The notes beneath the pieces are model-generated. The model was not told where the DNA came from, did not search any database, and saw only the letters and a program-made list of their open reading frames with translations. The position numbers and the translations under genes are program-made. From contig CM022303.1 in assembly GCA_011799875.1 (NCBI GenBank), positions 217,464,255 to 217,528,254 of the forward strand: DNA of 64,000 nucleotides, read 5' to 3'. The stretch is from Thinopyrum elongatum (Eukaryota > Streptophyta > Magnoliopsida > Poales > Poaceae). This document shows, piece after piece, positions 12,043-24,251 of this stretch (positions are counted from its first letter, which is position 1; each line of letters opens with the position of its first letter).

Positions 12043-12245
12043 TATTAAAGCAAAGTAATTAACTTAGGATTGACAGAGAATTCATAATCCTTATCAGTAA
12101 CAAAGATAGGTGAAGTAGCAAACTTAGGATCATATTGCATTCTAGCATTCAAAATTTTTCTTTCCACTTGTATAATAACTTCTTAAGATCATCTCTATCC
12201 TTACAAGTAAGAAAGTCTTTCGCTACCTCTCCATCCATAACATAA
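12043..12245 (-). pseudogene. Element B gag, segment between Helitron and LARD
   Basis: On the minus strand the frame reads through a Lys/Asp-rich gag part (KDRDDLKK-like, then FATSPIFVTDKDYEF) that matches 41930-42060 of element A. The LARD duplication CATAA lies at 12241-12245, and the Helitron 3' edge is at 12042. Confidence 0.75.
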
Positions 12246-15200
12246 TGTGGCACCCCGGCTCAGAGAGACCGGAACACCCCGTATTCCAGCCTAGAGATCA
12301 AGTCTTCTGGAATACGACACTGCTTGGCATAGAACAAATCAGCACTTTATTACAAATACTCGGGGATACAAGGGTTTGACTATTACAACGGAATATCTCG
12401 GCACAGCGACACTACGCCTGCGAAGGTTGCTCTATGCTAGCAGCAGAACAACTCGAAGCAACGGAATATCTTCTAGCAGCGGAACATGACGACAGTGATG
12501 GACTCCACTCCGTAGGGACTCTGGTTGGAACACGTATCCTAGCTTGCAAACTCGGGATCCTCGGCAATCAAGCAACCACGGCATGACCTGCAAACTGGCA
12601 TGACACGCCAGGTGAGTACTTTGAATGTACTCACAAGCTCACAGCAACCAAAAGCAATCAAGACAAACAACAGCATGGCCTTTACAGGTTAAACAATGAT
12701 GAGCATGATACCACTAGAACAACATAAGATGAGCATGGCATAAACATGTTGAACATAACTCATCTATCATCATATGAAATGAACATTGCAATGTCACTTA
12801 TGATATGCACAAGATGATACTAGCATGCAACATACTTAATATCATGATCCACTTACTCTATTCGGGGTTACCTCATAACCACCACATGTACTACTTACCA
12901 TCGTGAACATCACATGATCACCTGAGGATCAAATCAAGCTTGGTATTAACAATACTATAGTAATCATTACATGAGCACAAGGAGCTTGATCCTTACCCGT
13001 GATTGCCGCATAACACCACAAACATCAACCAGCTTCGGTATCCACGATACCACTATGATCCTCTCTTGATCACATAAAGATCAACCAACTTCTTTCCTCA
13101 TGGAACCAGGGTTGTTCATTATTACTGTTGACCTATAGTGTGACCTACTATGAACTGGGCCCATATCCACGGGTGTGGTTATCGATAGATTATACACTCT
13201 GCAAAGGTTAGTACATTGTACCCACACTACAGAACCCATGGCCTCGTACTCCCATTCAGTTGGACCAATGGCGTTCTGACAAAACCGATCTACTGCATAA
13301 CACTCTCCCGGCCACCCCGACCAACTCCCCTTTGGGCTAAGTCATGGGTGGCCCCGATGTCATCTTGTGACATCCAATGGCCACCGTCGTGGCAAAACAA
13401 AAACGATCCCAAACAGGGACAATGGTACCATACAACAACGGGCATAGAAGGCTTATGGCCACCTACCTGATCAGGGTAACACGTGCACATAACCTTCCCT
13501 AGTTGGAGGCACCGGCGGGAGGCATGACAATAGACCGCATTAGGGCCTTCCCATACAGGCAAGTGTGGCTGCACTGGTCAGCTCGACTCGATGGCACTAT
13601 GACTCAGCCAACAGATGTTCAAGTTTGATTAATGTCCAGTTAAACTTGCACTGTGATGAACTGAGTCATGACAACATGATGAAATAACAACGCACATGAG
13701 CATGATATCAACATAAGGATGGATGGGAAGCATAACCATTTAACATGTCAACAACAATAAATCATTTACTCTACTAGCTGCAAATGAGCATGGCATATCG
13801 AGCACAAGTATAACACTACACATGAGCATGGCATGACCACTAGCATCATAAATAATTACTAGACAAGAGCGTGGCAATATATTAGCAAGTAAACAATTAC
13901 CCAACAAGATACAAATGATCATAGCATAAGGATGAGCATGGGTTCACAAGCATATATAAAGCACTCACAAAATATTAGCATACACCAAATATTTTATTAT
14001 TCAAGTAGAAAACCATTGCTACTGCAACGCTCTCATGCAAGTGGATGTCGTGGCTTGCCTGAGGATGAAGAATACTTCGGGAAGAAGTGCGAGGAACTCA
14101 CGGAATGATTTGCCAGAAGTACTTCTCTCTCGAAGGGGGCTGATTAAAGGCAAGGGCATAATGGTCATTTCCAGTATGTGAACACATAGTGAAAATGGTA
14201 CCAACAGATAGGGCTCGATGAGATGAAGACGTGGGCTTTGGAATCACCTGATTCGGAGTTACGGTCGCAGAGATACGGACGGAACAAGATCAGGGACTAA
14301 TTTGTAAAAGTTTCGTCACAAACAAGCCCCTGGTGGATAAAACAGAAAACACATTTTAGAGATACGCTTTCAGAACAGAGAAGGCGTACTTTGGGCCAAA
14401 GAAGAAAGAAAATGCGCTTTGAGAAATAGAAAATGTATTCTGGAGAATACGTCTCCACTTACTCAGGCGCAGGCCCGGGGCCAGGTCAATGTACAGAGAC
14501 CGACATGCGGGGCCCGGCTGGCCTTTCTCACTCCTCCCGCTCCCTTTATCCTTCCTCCCGACACTGAACAGACGAGGGGAGACAAAGGAGCGGCCGGCGA
14601 CGGGCTTGGCCAGCTCCGGCTGTCCCCGGCGGAGGTGGGACCACCGACGGGACCAGGGCGGTGCACCGCTCCCGCCTGGAGCAGCAACAGCGCCGGAGGG
14701 GCAGGGGCGACGACGGCCTCACGGTCAACAGAGAAGCAGGGCGGGTGGCTGGATCTTGGGGCGGGCGGCCACGGCGGCTCTGACGAGGGATGGAGAAGAT
14801 GGGGAGGTGCGCCGGCGCTCGGGGAAGACGGTGGTGGTGGTAGCAAGGCGGGAGGGGGCTCGGGTGGCCGGATGGGAGTGGTGGCCGGCGACCACCGCGG
14901 CGGATGGAGGAGGGGGAGAGGGGCTCTAGTGATCTTGGAGGCCCGGGGAGATAGCGGCGAGGCGCGGAGGGACTCAGGGCACCTACTTATAAGCCCGGGG
15001 AGAGCTCGGGAGCGCTTGAGAAGCCTCGGCCGACCGGACAAGGAGGAAGCAGAGAGCTTTGCATCACGGGCACGACCGATGTGACTCGTGGTGGCGAGAT
15101 AGGATGGGGCAGAGACAGGGAAGCGACGGCACAATCACGGGGGAGTCACCAGACATGATGGGGCGCGTGAGAACGACGAGAAGGGGAGGGGCCGGAGCTA

Positions 15201-16580
15201 GACGACGCCCAGGATGCGGCCACCGGCAGCAGAGCGCGCGCACTGTTATGCCAGCAGCGCGGTCACCACGTGCATCGACGCATTCATGGTGACTAAGCTC
15301 GTCTGACCATGTCTAGTGTGTTATCCTTCCAAGATAGATCATTTTCTAAGGTGATGGCTCGATCAGGGGAACTATGGTTAGATGGGACTGATCACCTGAA
15401 GTTTAATGTAGCAAACTTGGGACAGATGCTGGGGTAAAAAGACATGGCCATTAGAGATAAAGATATGTCAGTGATGCTTAGGGTAGGAAGGACTACAATC
15501 CTATTAAGTTTGTGGAGATTAGGGCCAATATTTAATATAGTTGCTTTGCAACTGCCAAATCTGGTCCAGAAAATGAATCATGAAGTGGCACTCATATAGA
15601 GTGTTTCCTTGGGCTGAAAATAGGCATGGCACGATGATTTGGTAATATGAGGGTGCCATAAAAATTTCATGCCATTTGGACATGCCAAAATGGTACTTCC
15701 TTCACAATGGTCCTCTCTGGACAGAATTTTGAGAAAATTCTTGAGAAATATTGGTTGCATGAAATGAACTCAAATTTGGTGGAGAGAGTTTATATGGGTA
15801 GGATCATATCCCGGTAAATTTTCAGCAATAATGAAGCAATATAAAATATAGTTGCTTCACAACCTGAAAATGTGACCAGAAACCAAGATTAGATGGTGTT
15901 CTCACATAGCTTATTAGATAGAGCTGAAAATTGGTGTACAGTCATTATATGAGCACATTAAGGAGCTTGCAAAATTTCAACTCATTTGGATACTCCTAGC
16001 TGGTACTTCCTTCAACAAGGCTTCCATTGGACAGAAACTTTGGAAATTTGTTGAGGAAGATTCACTAGGAAAATGGAGTTGAATTTTGTCATGTGGCCAT
16101 GATATGGATAGGAAAGAGTGCCCAAAAAAGTTTGGGGGCAAGCAAGCAAAGATAAATAGCACTTCCATCTCAAAAAGTCACTTAGGGCAGAATGAGAAAA
16201 GGAATATTTGCGAATTATTTTTGGGCTAGGAAAGGAAAGTTTGGACATATTTGGGTCATATATGATCCAAAAAAATTATGGGAATTATTTGGGAATTTTA
16301 TGGAAGACAGAAATATAGGTTGCTTCACAACCTAGGGCAAAAAGGATTATTCCTTTAATAGAAAAAAGGAATATTCCCAATAAAAAAGAATATTGGGATA
16401 GGTCCAAGATGGGAAGTGACATGATCTTGAGATGGTTTTGAGGATGACAAACCACTTGGGAGCCTGAGAAGAGATGATCTTCCCAAGTTTCCAGACCACA
16501 GAGCCACAGAAAATCAATCCAGAGCAAAAATTCAAATAAATCCAAAGAAAAAGAAAAGGGCCAAAAGTCGGGGTGTGACA
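12246..16580 (-). repeat. LARD LTR (3' LTR in element orientation)
   Basis: 4335-bp LTR. It has a GC-rich block (about 14460-15270) within AT-rich flanks. Long open frames on both strands of this block (for example 14419-15134) are composition artefacts. Compared with the other LTR it keeps about 70 bp near 12905-12955 that the other lacks. A TATAAG motif (14986-14993) lies in the same place as the probable TATA box of the other LTR. Confidence 0.9.
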
Positions 16581-18097
16581 AACCTTCCCCTCTTAAAGAA
16601 ATCTTGTCCTCGAGATTTGGTTGCTCAGGGAACACGTATGAATATTCTGTCTTAAGGAAACCGTTTCCAACTCGGGTATCCTTTTTCCTTATATGATGTT
16701 GCCGTTGAATTTCATATGACTTGACTGTCTCACTCTGGGGTGGTTTGCTTCACCGTATCCTCATTCTGACGGATATTATCTCACATGTTCATGCTTGCAC
16801 TGGCTCCAATTTCTTTCATATCTGCTGACTTAGCTGGGATGCGAAAGATTATCATGATGGGAATATATGCCCTTCTCACAAGTCCGAGAGTGGTTTCTGA
16901 TGCATGTGTCACACTAACCACATTCCATGGAGTTGTGAACAGATCTTCCCGGTGGACACCCAATCTTTTACTCCTTGCATTGGGTCGCTCAAAAATGGAT
17001 GCATGTCCTCCGGGTTCAAAACAGTTCTGCGAATCATAACTATTCTTCTGACGGATTCTGACTTCTCGCAGGCGCTTCTGAATCTCCTTAACTGGATTCA
17101 CTATCTTGAGTATCAATTCCGTACCAAAGGTTTGACTGTCGCTTGTCGTGACCAGCATAAGGGTGTATACACCTTATAATGATATTATCGACACCCTTGA
17201 CTGACGGTGGTTCTGGCAGAAGAATCTTGTTCACGGTAGGCTATGGTTTAACTGATTCCCATATGTGAGGGCACATGCTTAGCGACTGTTGTTCAACATT
17301 CTGTGTACTCATTTTGTCGGTATATCCATGTGAATAAGAGGCCGTGTGATGCCATAGCATGGTTGTCAGGATCAATCTATTGAGCTGGTCTTTGGTCACA
17401 ACGGAGTAGACCCCTTGGGCGTATATTCATGTTGATCGATACTGACTCACACTGTCCGGGGTATCTGTACCATGTTGGTCATGCAACAAGTACCATAGCT
17501 GTATTGCCGGTCTGGCTCCTTCATTATTGTTTTCTTTGTTTGGATCTTTGGCTGAAAGAGCTTGGCCATATTGCTTCTTCGTGTGACCATAGGTTCCATC
17601 AAGGGAAATATTCCGGCAATATCATACCTTAGCCTTGCTTATGTCTCTGGGCATTGGATATATGCGAGGTTCATATGTGTTGGTACGAAACTTATTGGTG
17701 TCATTCATCATACAAGACCATGACAAAGGTTGATTACATCACCTTGCCGGGTGTGAGGAAGCTGGCCTTGATAAGCACTGTCAAAAGTGTTGTCCCATGT
17801 TGTCTTTCCTCATAGTTTTGGTCAGTCCTGGTATCACACACTGAGGTGTATAACTGACTTTCTTCCTCTTGCATAACTGCTGAGGTTGGCGGATTCTTCC
17901 CATGATTTCATCCGCATACAAGTGATTTGTATGAACTTGGTAGCATGCTCACAGTATGTAAAAGCATCTGATTCCCAAGGCAGGCTTGTGTTCTAACTGA
18001 TCCTTGCTTCTAGCAAAAACTGCTGTGGATCTGACCCTTGGGATGCACCGCCATATGCTGCCAGCTCACTGTGTAATACCTTGCACCAGTGCCATAC

Positions 18098-18420
18098 TGA
18101 GGAAGATTGGATAGCTTATGCTGGAAGCCATCGAAGTATCTTGCTAGGGAAGACTGAATAGCTTGTGCTCGAAGCTCATGCCGGGGCAGCTTGCTGAAGA
18201 AGACTGGGTATCGTGCTTCGGAAGCTTCCCCCCTTAAAGACTTGCTGGGGAAGACTCGGTACCTTATGCCAGAAGCTTTTGCAGTGGCTTACTGAGGAAG
18301 ACAGAGTATCTTGTGCTGGAAGTCATCCACATATCGTACCGAGGAAGACTGGGGAATCTTGCATTGTAAGCTTCTCTGGTAGCTTGTGAAAGAAGACTGG
18401 ATTGCTTGCACCAGAAGCTT
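18098..18420. repeat. 48-bp tandem array in the LARD internal domain
   Basis: Seven degenerate units anchored on AAGACTGG-like cores at 18103, 18150, 18200, 18251, 18298, 18345 and 18393, giving spacings of 47-51 bp. Each unit also holds a GCTTG...GGAAGC part. Spacings are not multiples of three, so it is not a coding repeat. Confidence 0.7.
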
Positions 18421-19610
18421 CTTTCTGTGATAGGCGGACTGAATATCCTATATATCCTTTAATATTTCTGCTGCCGGTCACTTGTATGAAAAAGGGTGTT
18501 CGCTTATCCTCCTTGCTGAGTATTGAATTCACATAACATTCTGGCGGGTTCGTAGAATATAGCATGGTTCAAATCTTACTCATTAGCAGAATCAGACCTT
18601 GTATATGAACCATACCTTTGACTGAAAACATACGGCTGCTCATGCACACAATCTGTCTTTCGACTGATTTGATCATTGCTGCTATGAAGAGTGCACACTG
18701 ATGTAGACTTGATGCTGGTAATCAAGCCAGGATACCATCTGTATTCAGACCAGATATGCCAATATAATGCAGTCGGCTGAGACTTCCATAATGTTTAGCT
18801 GAGCTTCCAAATATTTGAACTCCTCACTGATTCTTTGAGTCCGGCGTCGGTTGATGAGCAACTTCCATAAGGGGAAATAAGGAAACACCGAGGGCCCAAA
18901 GAAATAAGCAAAAGAAACGAATAAAACAAAAGCACACAAGGCAATCAAGATTTATACACAAGCAACATCATATATTACAGCTAAGCACAACAATAATATG
19001 CATGCATACTTAATCACACCAATCTCGTGGAAACTCCGGTACTGCGATCTAACAAGCTGTGGCGGTGTGCACGAAAGGTGAGGACGGACTTGGTGATCAT
19101 GTAGCGGAACACGGAGGTCAGGACCACATTATCATCAAGCAGACGGAAGGGAACCGTACATGTCCAAAGAATGGGGTGACAGGGTAGGATAGTGGTGGAA
19201 AATTGGGCTTGCTGGCATTGCCCTTTTCTGATAACAAAGATCAGTAAGGGTTGCCAACGCGGCGAGTCGGAAGGCACGATTTGGGATAGAAACATGTCTA
19301 TCCTCGAAATGATAGGGGTGGCTGACGGAAAGATATCGACGTGATACTTGAGCATAACTTCTGCAAATGGTGTCGGGAACACTTGGTACCATGGCATCAC
19401 TCCGCGGGGACAGAGATGACGCCAAACAACAAGGAGCAGGTATGATAAACTGGAGGGGTGCAGGTAGTGGATCGAAACCGATGCCACCAACACTCACAAA
19501 ATCAATCATCAGCAACAAACAAAGGCAACAACCAAATGCAGCAAACCGACAAGACGCTATACTACCGATTTCTAATGTTTGCACGGGCTAGGGTCTCCTA
19601 TAGCCAGACC

Positions 19611-19623
19611 TGCTCTTATACCA
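19611..19623 (-). promoter_or_regulatory. LARD primer binding site (tRNA-iMet type)
   Basis: On the minus strand TGGTATAAGAGCA lies five bases inside the 5' LTR. It differs by one base from TGGTATCAGAGC, the usual initiator-Met tRNA primer site of plant LTR retrotransposons. It fixes the orientation of the LARD. Confidence 0.8.
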
Positions 19624-19628
19624 ACCGT

Positions 19629-22600
19629 TGTGGCACCCCGGCTCAGAGAGATAGGAACACCCCGTATTCCAGCCCAGAGAGCAACTCTTCTGGAATACAG
19701 CACTGCTTGGCATAGAACAAATCAACTCTTTATTAAAAATACTTGGTGATACAAGGGTTTGAGTATTACAATGGAATATCTCAGCACGGCAACACTACGC
19801 CTGCGAGGGTTGCTCTATGCTAGCAGCAGAACAACTCGAAGCAGCGGAACACGACGACAGCAATGGACTCCACTCCGCAGGGACTCTGGCTGGAACGCGT
19901 ATCCTAGCTCGCAAACTTGGGATCCTCGGCAATAAAGCAAACACGGCATGACCTGCAAACTAGCATGACATGCCAGGTGAGTACTTTGAATGTACTCGCA
20001 AGCTCACAGCAACCAAAAGCAATCAAGACAAACAACAGCATGGCCTTTATAGGTTAAACAATGATGAGCATGATATCACTAGAACAACATAAGATGAGCA
20101 TGGCATAAACATGTTGAACATAACTCATCTAGCATCATATGAAATGAGCATGGCAATGTCACTTATGATATGCACAAGATGATACTAGCATGCAACATAC
20201 TTAATATCATGATCCACTTACTCTGTTCGGGGTTACCTCGTAACCACCACATGTACTACTTACCATCATGGACTTAATATTAACAATACCATAGTAATCA
20301 TTACATGACCACAAGGAGCTTGATCCTTACCCGTGATTGCTGCATAACACCACAAACATCAACCAGCTTTGGTATCCACGATACCACTGTGATCCTCTCA
20401 CGATCACATAAAGATCAACCAACTTCTTTCCTCATCGAACCAGGGTTGTTCATTAATCAGGTTATTATTACTGTTGACCCATAGTGTGACTTACTACGAA
20501 CTGGTCCCATATCCACGGGCGCGGCTATCGATAGATTATACACTCTGCAGAGGTTATTACATTGTACCCACACTACAGAACCATGGCCTCGTACTCCCAT
20601 TCGGTTGGACCAACGGCGTTCTAACAAAACCGATCTACTGGATGACACTCTCCCGGCCACTCCAACCAACTCCCCTTTGGGCTAAGTCATGGGTGGCCCC
20701 GATGTCATCTCGTGACATCCAACGGCCACCGTCGTGGCAAAACAAAAACGGCCCCAAACAGGGACAATGGTACCATACAAAAAGAACGGGCACACAAGGC
20801 TTATGGCCGCCTACCTGATCAGGGTAACGCGTGCACATAACCTTCCCTAGTTGGAGGCACCGGCGGGAGGCATGATAATACACCGCATTAGGGCCTTCCC
20901 ATACAGGACAGTGTGGTTGCACTGGTCAGCTCGACTCGATGGCACTATGACTCAGCTAACAGATGTTCAAGTTCGAGTAATGTCTGGTTAAACTTGCATG
21001 GTGATGAACTGAGTCATGACAACATGATGAAATAACAATGCACATGAGCATGATATCAACATAAGCATGGATGGGAAGCATAACCATTTAACATGTCAAC
21101 AACAATAAATCATTTACTCTACTAGCTGCAAATGAGCACGGCATATCGACCACAAGTATAACACTACACATGACCATGGCATGACCACAATCATCATAAA
21201 TAATTACTAGACAATAGCATGGCAATATATTAGCAAGTAAACAATTACCCAACAAGATACAAATGATCATAGCATAAGGATGAGCATGGGTTCACAAGCA
21301 TATATAAAGCACTCACAAAATATTAGCATGCACCAAATATTTTATTATTCAAGTAGAAAACCATTGCTACTGCAAGGCTCTCATGCAAGTGGCTGTCATG
21401 GCTTGCCTGGGGATGAAGAATGCTTCGGGAAGAAGTGCGAGGAACTCACGGAACGATTTGCCAGAAGTACTTCTGTCTCGAAGGGGGCTGATTAAAGGCA
21501 AGGGCATAATGGTCATTTCTAGTATGTGAACACATAGTGAAAATGGTACCAACAGATAGGGCTCGACGAGACGAAGACATGGGCTTTGGAATCACCTGAT
21601 TCGGAGTTAGGGTCGCGAAGATACGGACGGAAGAAGACCAGGGACTAACCGGTAAAAGTTTCTTCACAAACAAGCACCTGGTAGCTCTCTGCTTCCTCCC
21701 GACGTAGAACAAAGGAGGGGAGACAGAGGCGCGGCCGATGACGGGCTTGGCCAGCTCTCTGCTTCCTCCCGACGCAGAACAGAGGAGGGGAGACAGAGGC
21801 GCGGCCGGCGACGGGCTTGGCGAGCTCCGGCTGTCCCCGACGGAGCTGGGACCACCGACGGGACCAGGACGGTGCGCCGCTCCTGCCTGGAGTAGCAGTA
21901 GAGCCGGAGGGGCAGGGGCGACGGCAGCCTCGCGGTCAACAGAGAAGCATGGCGGGCGGCTGGATCTTGGGGCGTGCGGCCACGACGGCTCCGGCGAGGG
22001 ATGGAGAGGATGGGGACGTGCGCCGGCGCTCAGGGAAGACGGTGGTGGTGGTAACAAGGTGAGTGGGGGCTCGGGTGGCCAGATGGGAGTGGTGGCCGGC
22101 GACCACCGCGGCGGATGGAGGAGGGGGAGAGGGGCTCTGGTGAGCTTGGAGGGTCAGGGAGAGAGCGGCGAGGCGCGGAGGGACTCGGGGCACCTACTTA
22201 TATGCCCGGGGAGAGCTCGGGAGTGCTCGAGAAGCCTCGGCCGACCGGACAAGGAGGAGGCAGAGAGTTATGCGTCACAGGCGCGGACAATGCAACTCGT
22301 CGGCGGCGAGATAGGACGGGGCAGAGACAGGGAAGCGACAGCACGGTCATGGGGGAGCTACCAGACATGATGGGGCATGTGAGAACGACAAGAAGGGGAG
22401 GGGCCAGAGCTAGACGACGCCCTGGACGCGGCCAACGGTAGAAGAGCGCGCGTATTGTTATTCCAGTAGCACGGTCACCATGTGCACCGGCGCATGCACG
22501 GTGACTAAGCTCGGCTGACCGTGTCCAGTGTGTTGGCCTTCCAAGATAGATCATTTCTGAGGTGATGGCTCGATCAGGGGAATTGTGATGAGATGGGAGT

Positions 22601-23790
22601 GATCACCTGAAGTTTGCTGTAGCAAACTTGGATCAGATGCTGGGGCAAAAAGACATGGCCATTAGAGATAAAGATATGTCAGTGATGCTTAGGGTAGGAA
22701 GGACTACAATCATGTTAAGTTTGAGGAGATTAGGGCCAATATTTAATATAGTTGCTTTGCAACTACCAAATATGGTCCAGAAAATGAATCATGAAGTGGC
22801 AGTCATATAGAGTATTGCCTTGGGCTGAAAATGGGCATGTCATGATGATTTGGTCATATGAGGGTGCCATAAAAATTTCATACCATTTGGACATGCCAAA
22901 ATGGTACTTCCTTCACAATGGCCCTCTCTGGACAGAATTTTGAGAAAATTCTAGAGAGATATTGGTTGCATGAAATGAGCCCAAATTTGGTGGAGAGAGT
23001 TTATATGGGTAGGATCATGTCCTGGTAAATGTTTAGCAATAATGAAGTAATATAAAATATAGTTGCTTCACAACTTGAAAATCTAACCAGAAACCAAGAT
23101 TAGATGGTGTGCTCACATAGATTATTACATAGAGCTGAAAATTGGTGGAGAGTCATGATATGAGCACATTAAGGAGCTTGCAAAATTTCAACTCATTTGG
23201 ATACTCCTAGCTGGTACTTCCTTCAACAAGGCTTCCATTTGATAGAAACTTTGGAAATTTGCTAAGGAAGATTCACTAGGAAAATGGAGTTGAATTTTTT
23301 CATGTGGCCATGATATGGATAGGAAAGAGTGCCCAAAAAAAATTTGGGGCAAGCAAGCAAAGATAAATAGCACTTCCTTCTCAAAAAGTTACTTAGGGCA
23401 AAATGAGAAAATGAATATTTGCGAATTATTTTTGGGCTAGGAAAGGAAAGTTTGGACATATTTGGGGCATATATGATCCAAACAAGTTATGAGAATTATT
23501 TGGGAATTTTGTGGAAGACAGAAATATAGGTTGCTTCGCAACCTAGGGCAAAAAGGATTATTCCTTTAATAGAAAAAAGGAATATTCCCAATAAAAAGAA
23601 TATTGGGATAGGTCCAAGATGGGAAATGACATGATCTTGAGATGGTTTTGAGGATGACAAGCCACTTGGGAGCCTGAGAAGAGATGATCTTCCCAAGTTT
23701 CCAGACCACAGAGCCATAGAAAATCAATCCAGAGCAAAAATTCAAATAAATCCAAAGAAAAAGAAAAGGGCCAAAAATCAGGGTGTGACA
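19629..23790 (-). repeat. LARD LTR (5' LTR in element orientation)
   Basis: 4162-bp LTR, homologous to 12246-16580. It lacks a segment near 20275 and a segment matching about 14340-14520. It carries an extra tandem copy of about 70 bp at 21680-21820 (repeat of gctctctgcttcctcccgac). The minus strand has TATAAGTAGG at 22193-22202, a plausible TATA box that would start the LARD transcript inside the LTR. Confidence 0.9.
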
Positions 23791-24173
23791 CATAACCCTC
23801 CGGTATAATAGGCAATTCATATCTAGGAGAGCTAGGTATAATGGGTGTTTCAAAGTTTTCAGTTTCAATAATTTCGTCAGTTTCAGAAATATCATCAGTT
23901 TCAGCATTCTCAATATTTTTAGCTCTAGCAAGTTGTTCATCAAGAAATTCACCTAGTATTATCAAGCAAAGCAGTAGTATCATCATAAGCATCATGCATG
24001 GCAGAAGTAGCATCATCAATTACTTGCAACATATCAGGATTAGTAGCAGGTGGTGGTGTCGCAAGCTTACTCGAAACAGAAGGCGAATCAAGTGCAGAGC
24101 TAGATGGCAGTTCCTTACCTCCCCTCGTCTTAGAGGGAAAAATCTTGGTTTTAGTATCTTTAAAATTCTTCAT
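23791..24173 (-). pseudogene. Element B gag, N-terminal segment
   Basis: The minus-strand start ATG at 24171-24173 begins MKNFKDTKTKIF. It is followed by a Ser/Pro-rich and acidic N-terminus (DDATSAMHDAYDDTTALL, then repeated Glu-Thr-Asp motifs). The start lies about 50 bases after the PBS, as expected for gag. The frame shifts near 23950 and then meets the LARD at 23790. In element A the same N-terminus is cut by a CACTA transposon. Confidence 0.8.
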
Positions 24174-24222
24174 AGTGATCAACATATATAAATCCCAAGT
24201 GACTCAGAGAATAGAGCTATGC

Positions 24223-24240
24223 TCCTCGGCAACGGCGCCA
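24223..24240 (-). promoter_or_regulatory. Element B primer binding site (tRNA-Asp type)
   Basis: On the minus strand TGGCGCCGTTGCCGAGGA lies just inside the 5' LTR. Athila-lineage elements typically use an Asp-tRNA primer with TGGCGCCGTTGCCGGGGA. It confirms minus-strand orientation. Confidence 0.85.
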
Positions 24241-24251
24241 GAAAAAGGTCT

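Larger units (their letters stand above)
16581..19628 (-). other. LARD internal domain, noncoding
   Basis: No intact gag or pol frame. On the minus strand the purine tract AAGAGGGGAAGGTT (16581-16594) abuts the left LTR and is the likely second-strand primer. The PBS lies at the other end, and a 48-bp tandem array is at 18098-18420. A 125-codon open stretch (16781-17158) contains KEIQKRLREVRIRQKNSYD, which faintly recalls the region before the C-terminal domain of chromovirus integrases (RQKSYAD). That would make it a pol relic, but this is weak. Confidence 0.65.
12246..23790 (-). mobile_element. Sukkula-like LARD (large retrotransposon derivative)
   Basis: Two very long direct repeats, 12246-16580 (4335 bp) and 19629-23790 (4162 bp), both start TGTGGCACCCCGG and end GGGTGTGACA, and enclose a 3048-bp internal domain. 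The target duplication CATAA occurs at 12241-12245 and 23791-23795. A tRNA-iMet-type PBS (19611-19623) lies beside the right LTR and a purine-rich tract beside the left one, so the element points to the minus strand. No intact gag or pol is present. These lengths match the known barley/wheat LARD pattern: LTRs of about 4.5 kb and internal domain of about 3-3.5 kb. Confidence 0.9.

Noticed and set aside
14419..15134. Long open frames on both strands of the GC-rich part of the LARD LTR (also 21446-22441)
   Set aside because: The frames overlap on opposite strands, are low-complexity (Pro/Arg/Gly/Ala), differ by indels between the two LTRs, and match no family. They are a composition effect.
19014..19584. 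150-160-codon minus-strand frames in the LARD internal domain
   Set aside because: Two overlapping frames with no domain similarity, no start context and no matching feature in the family; treated as chance.
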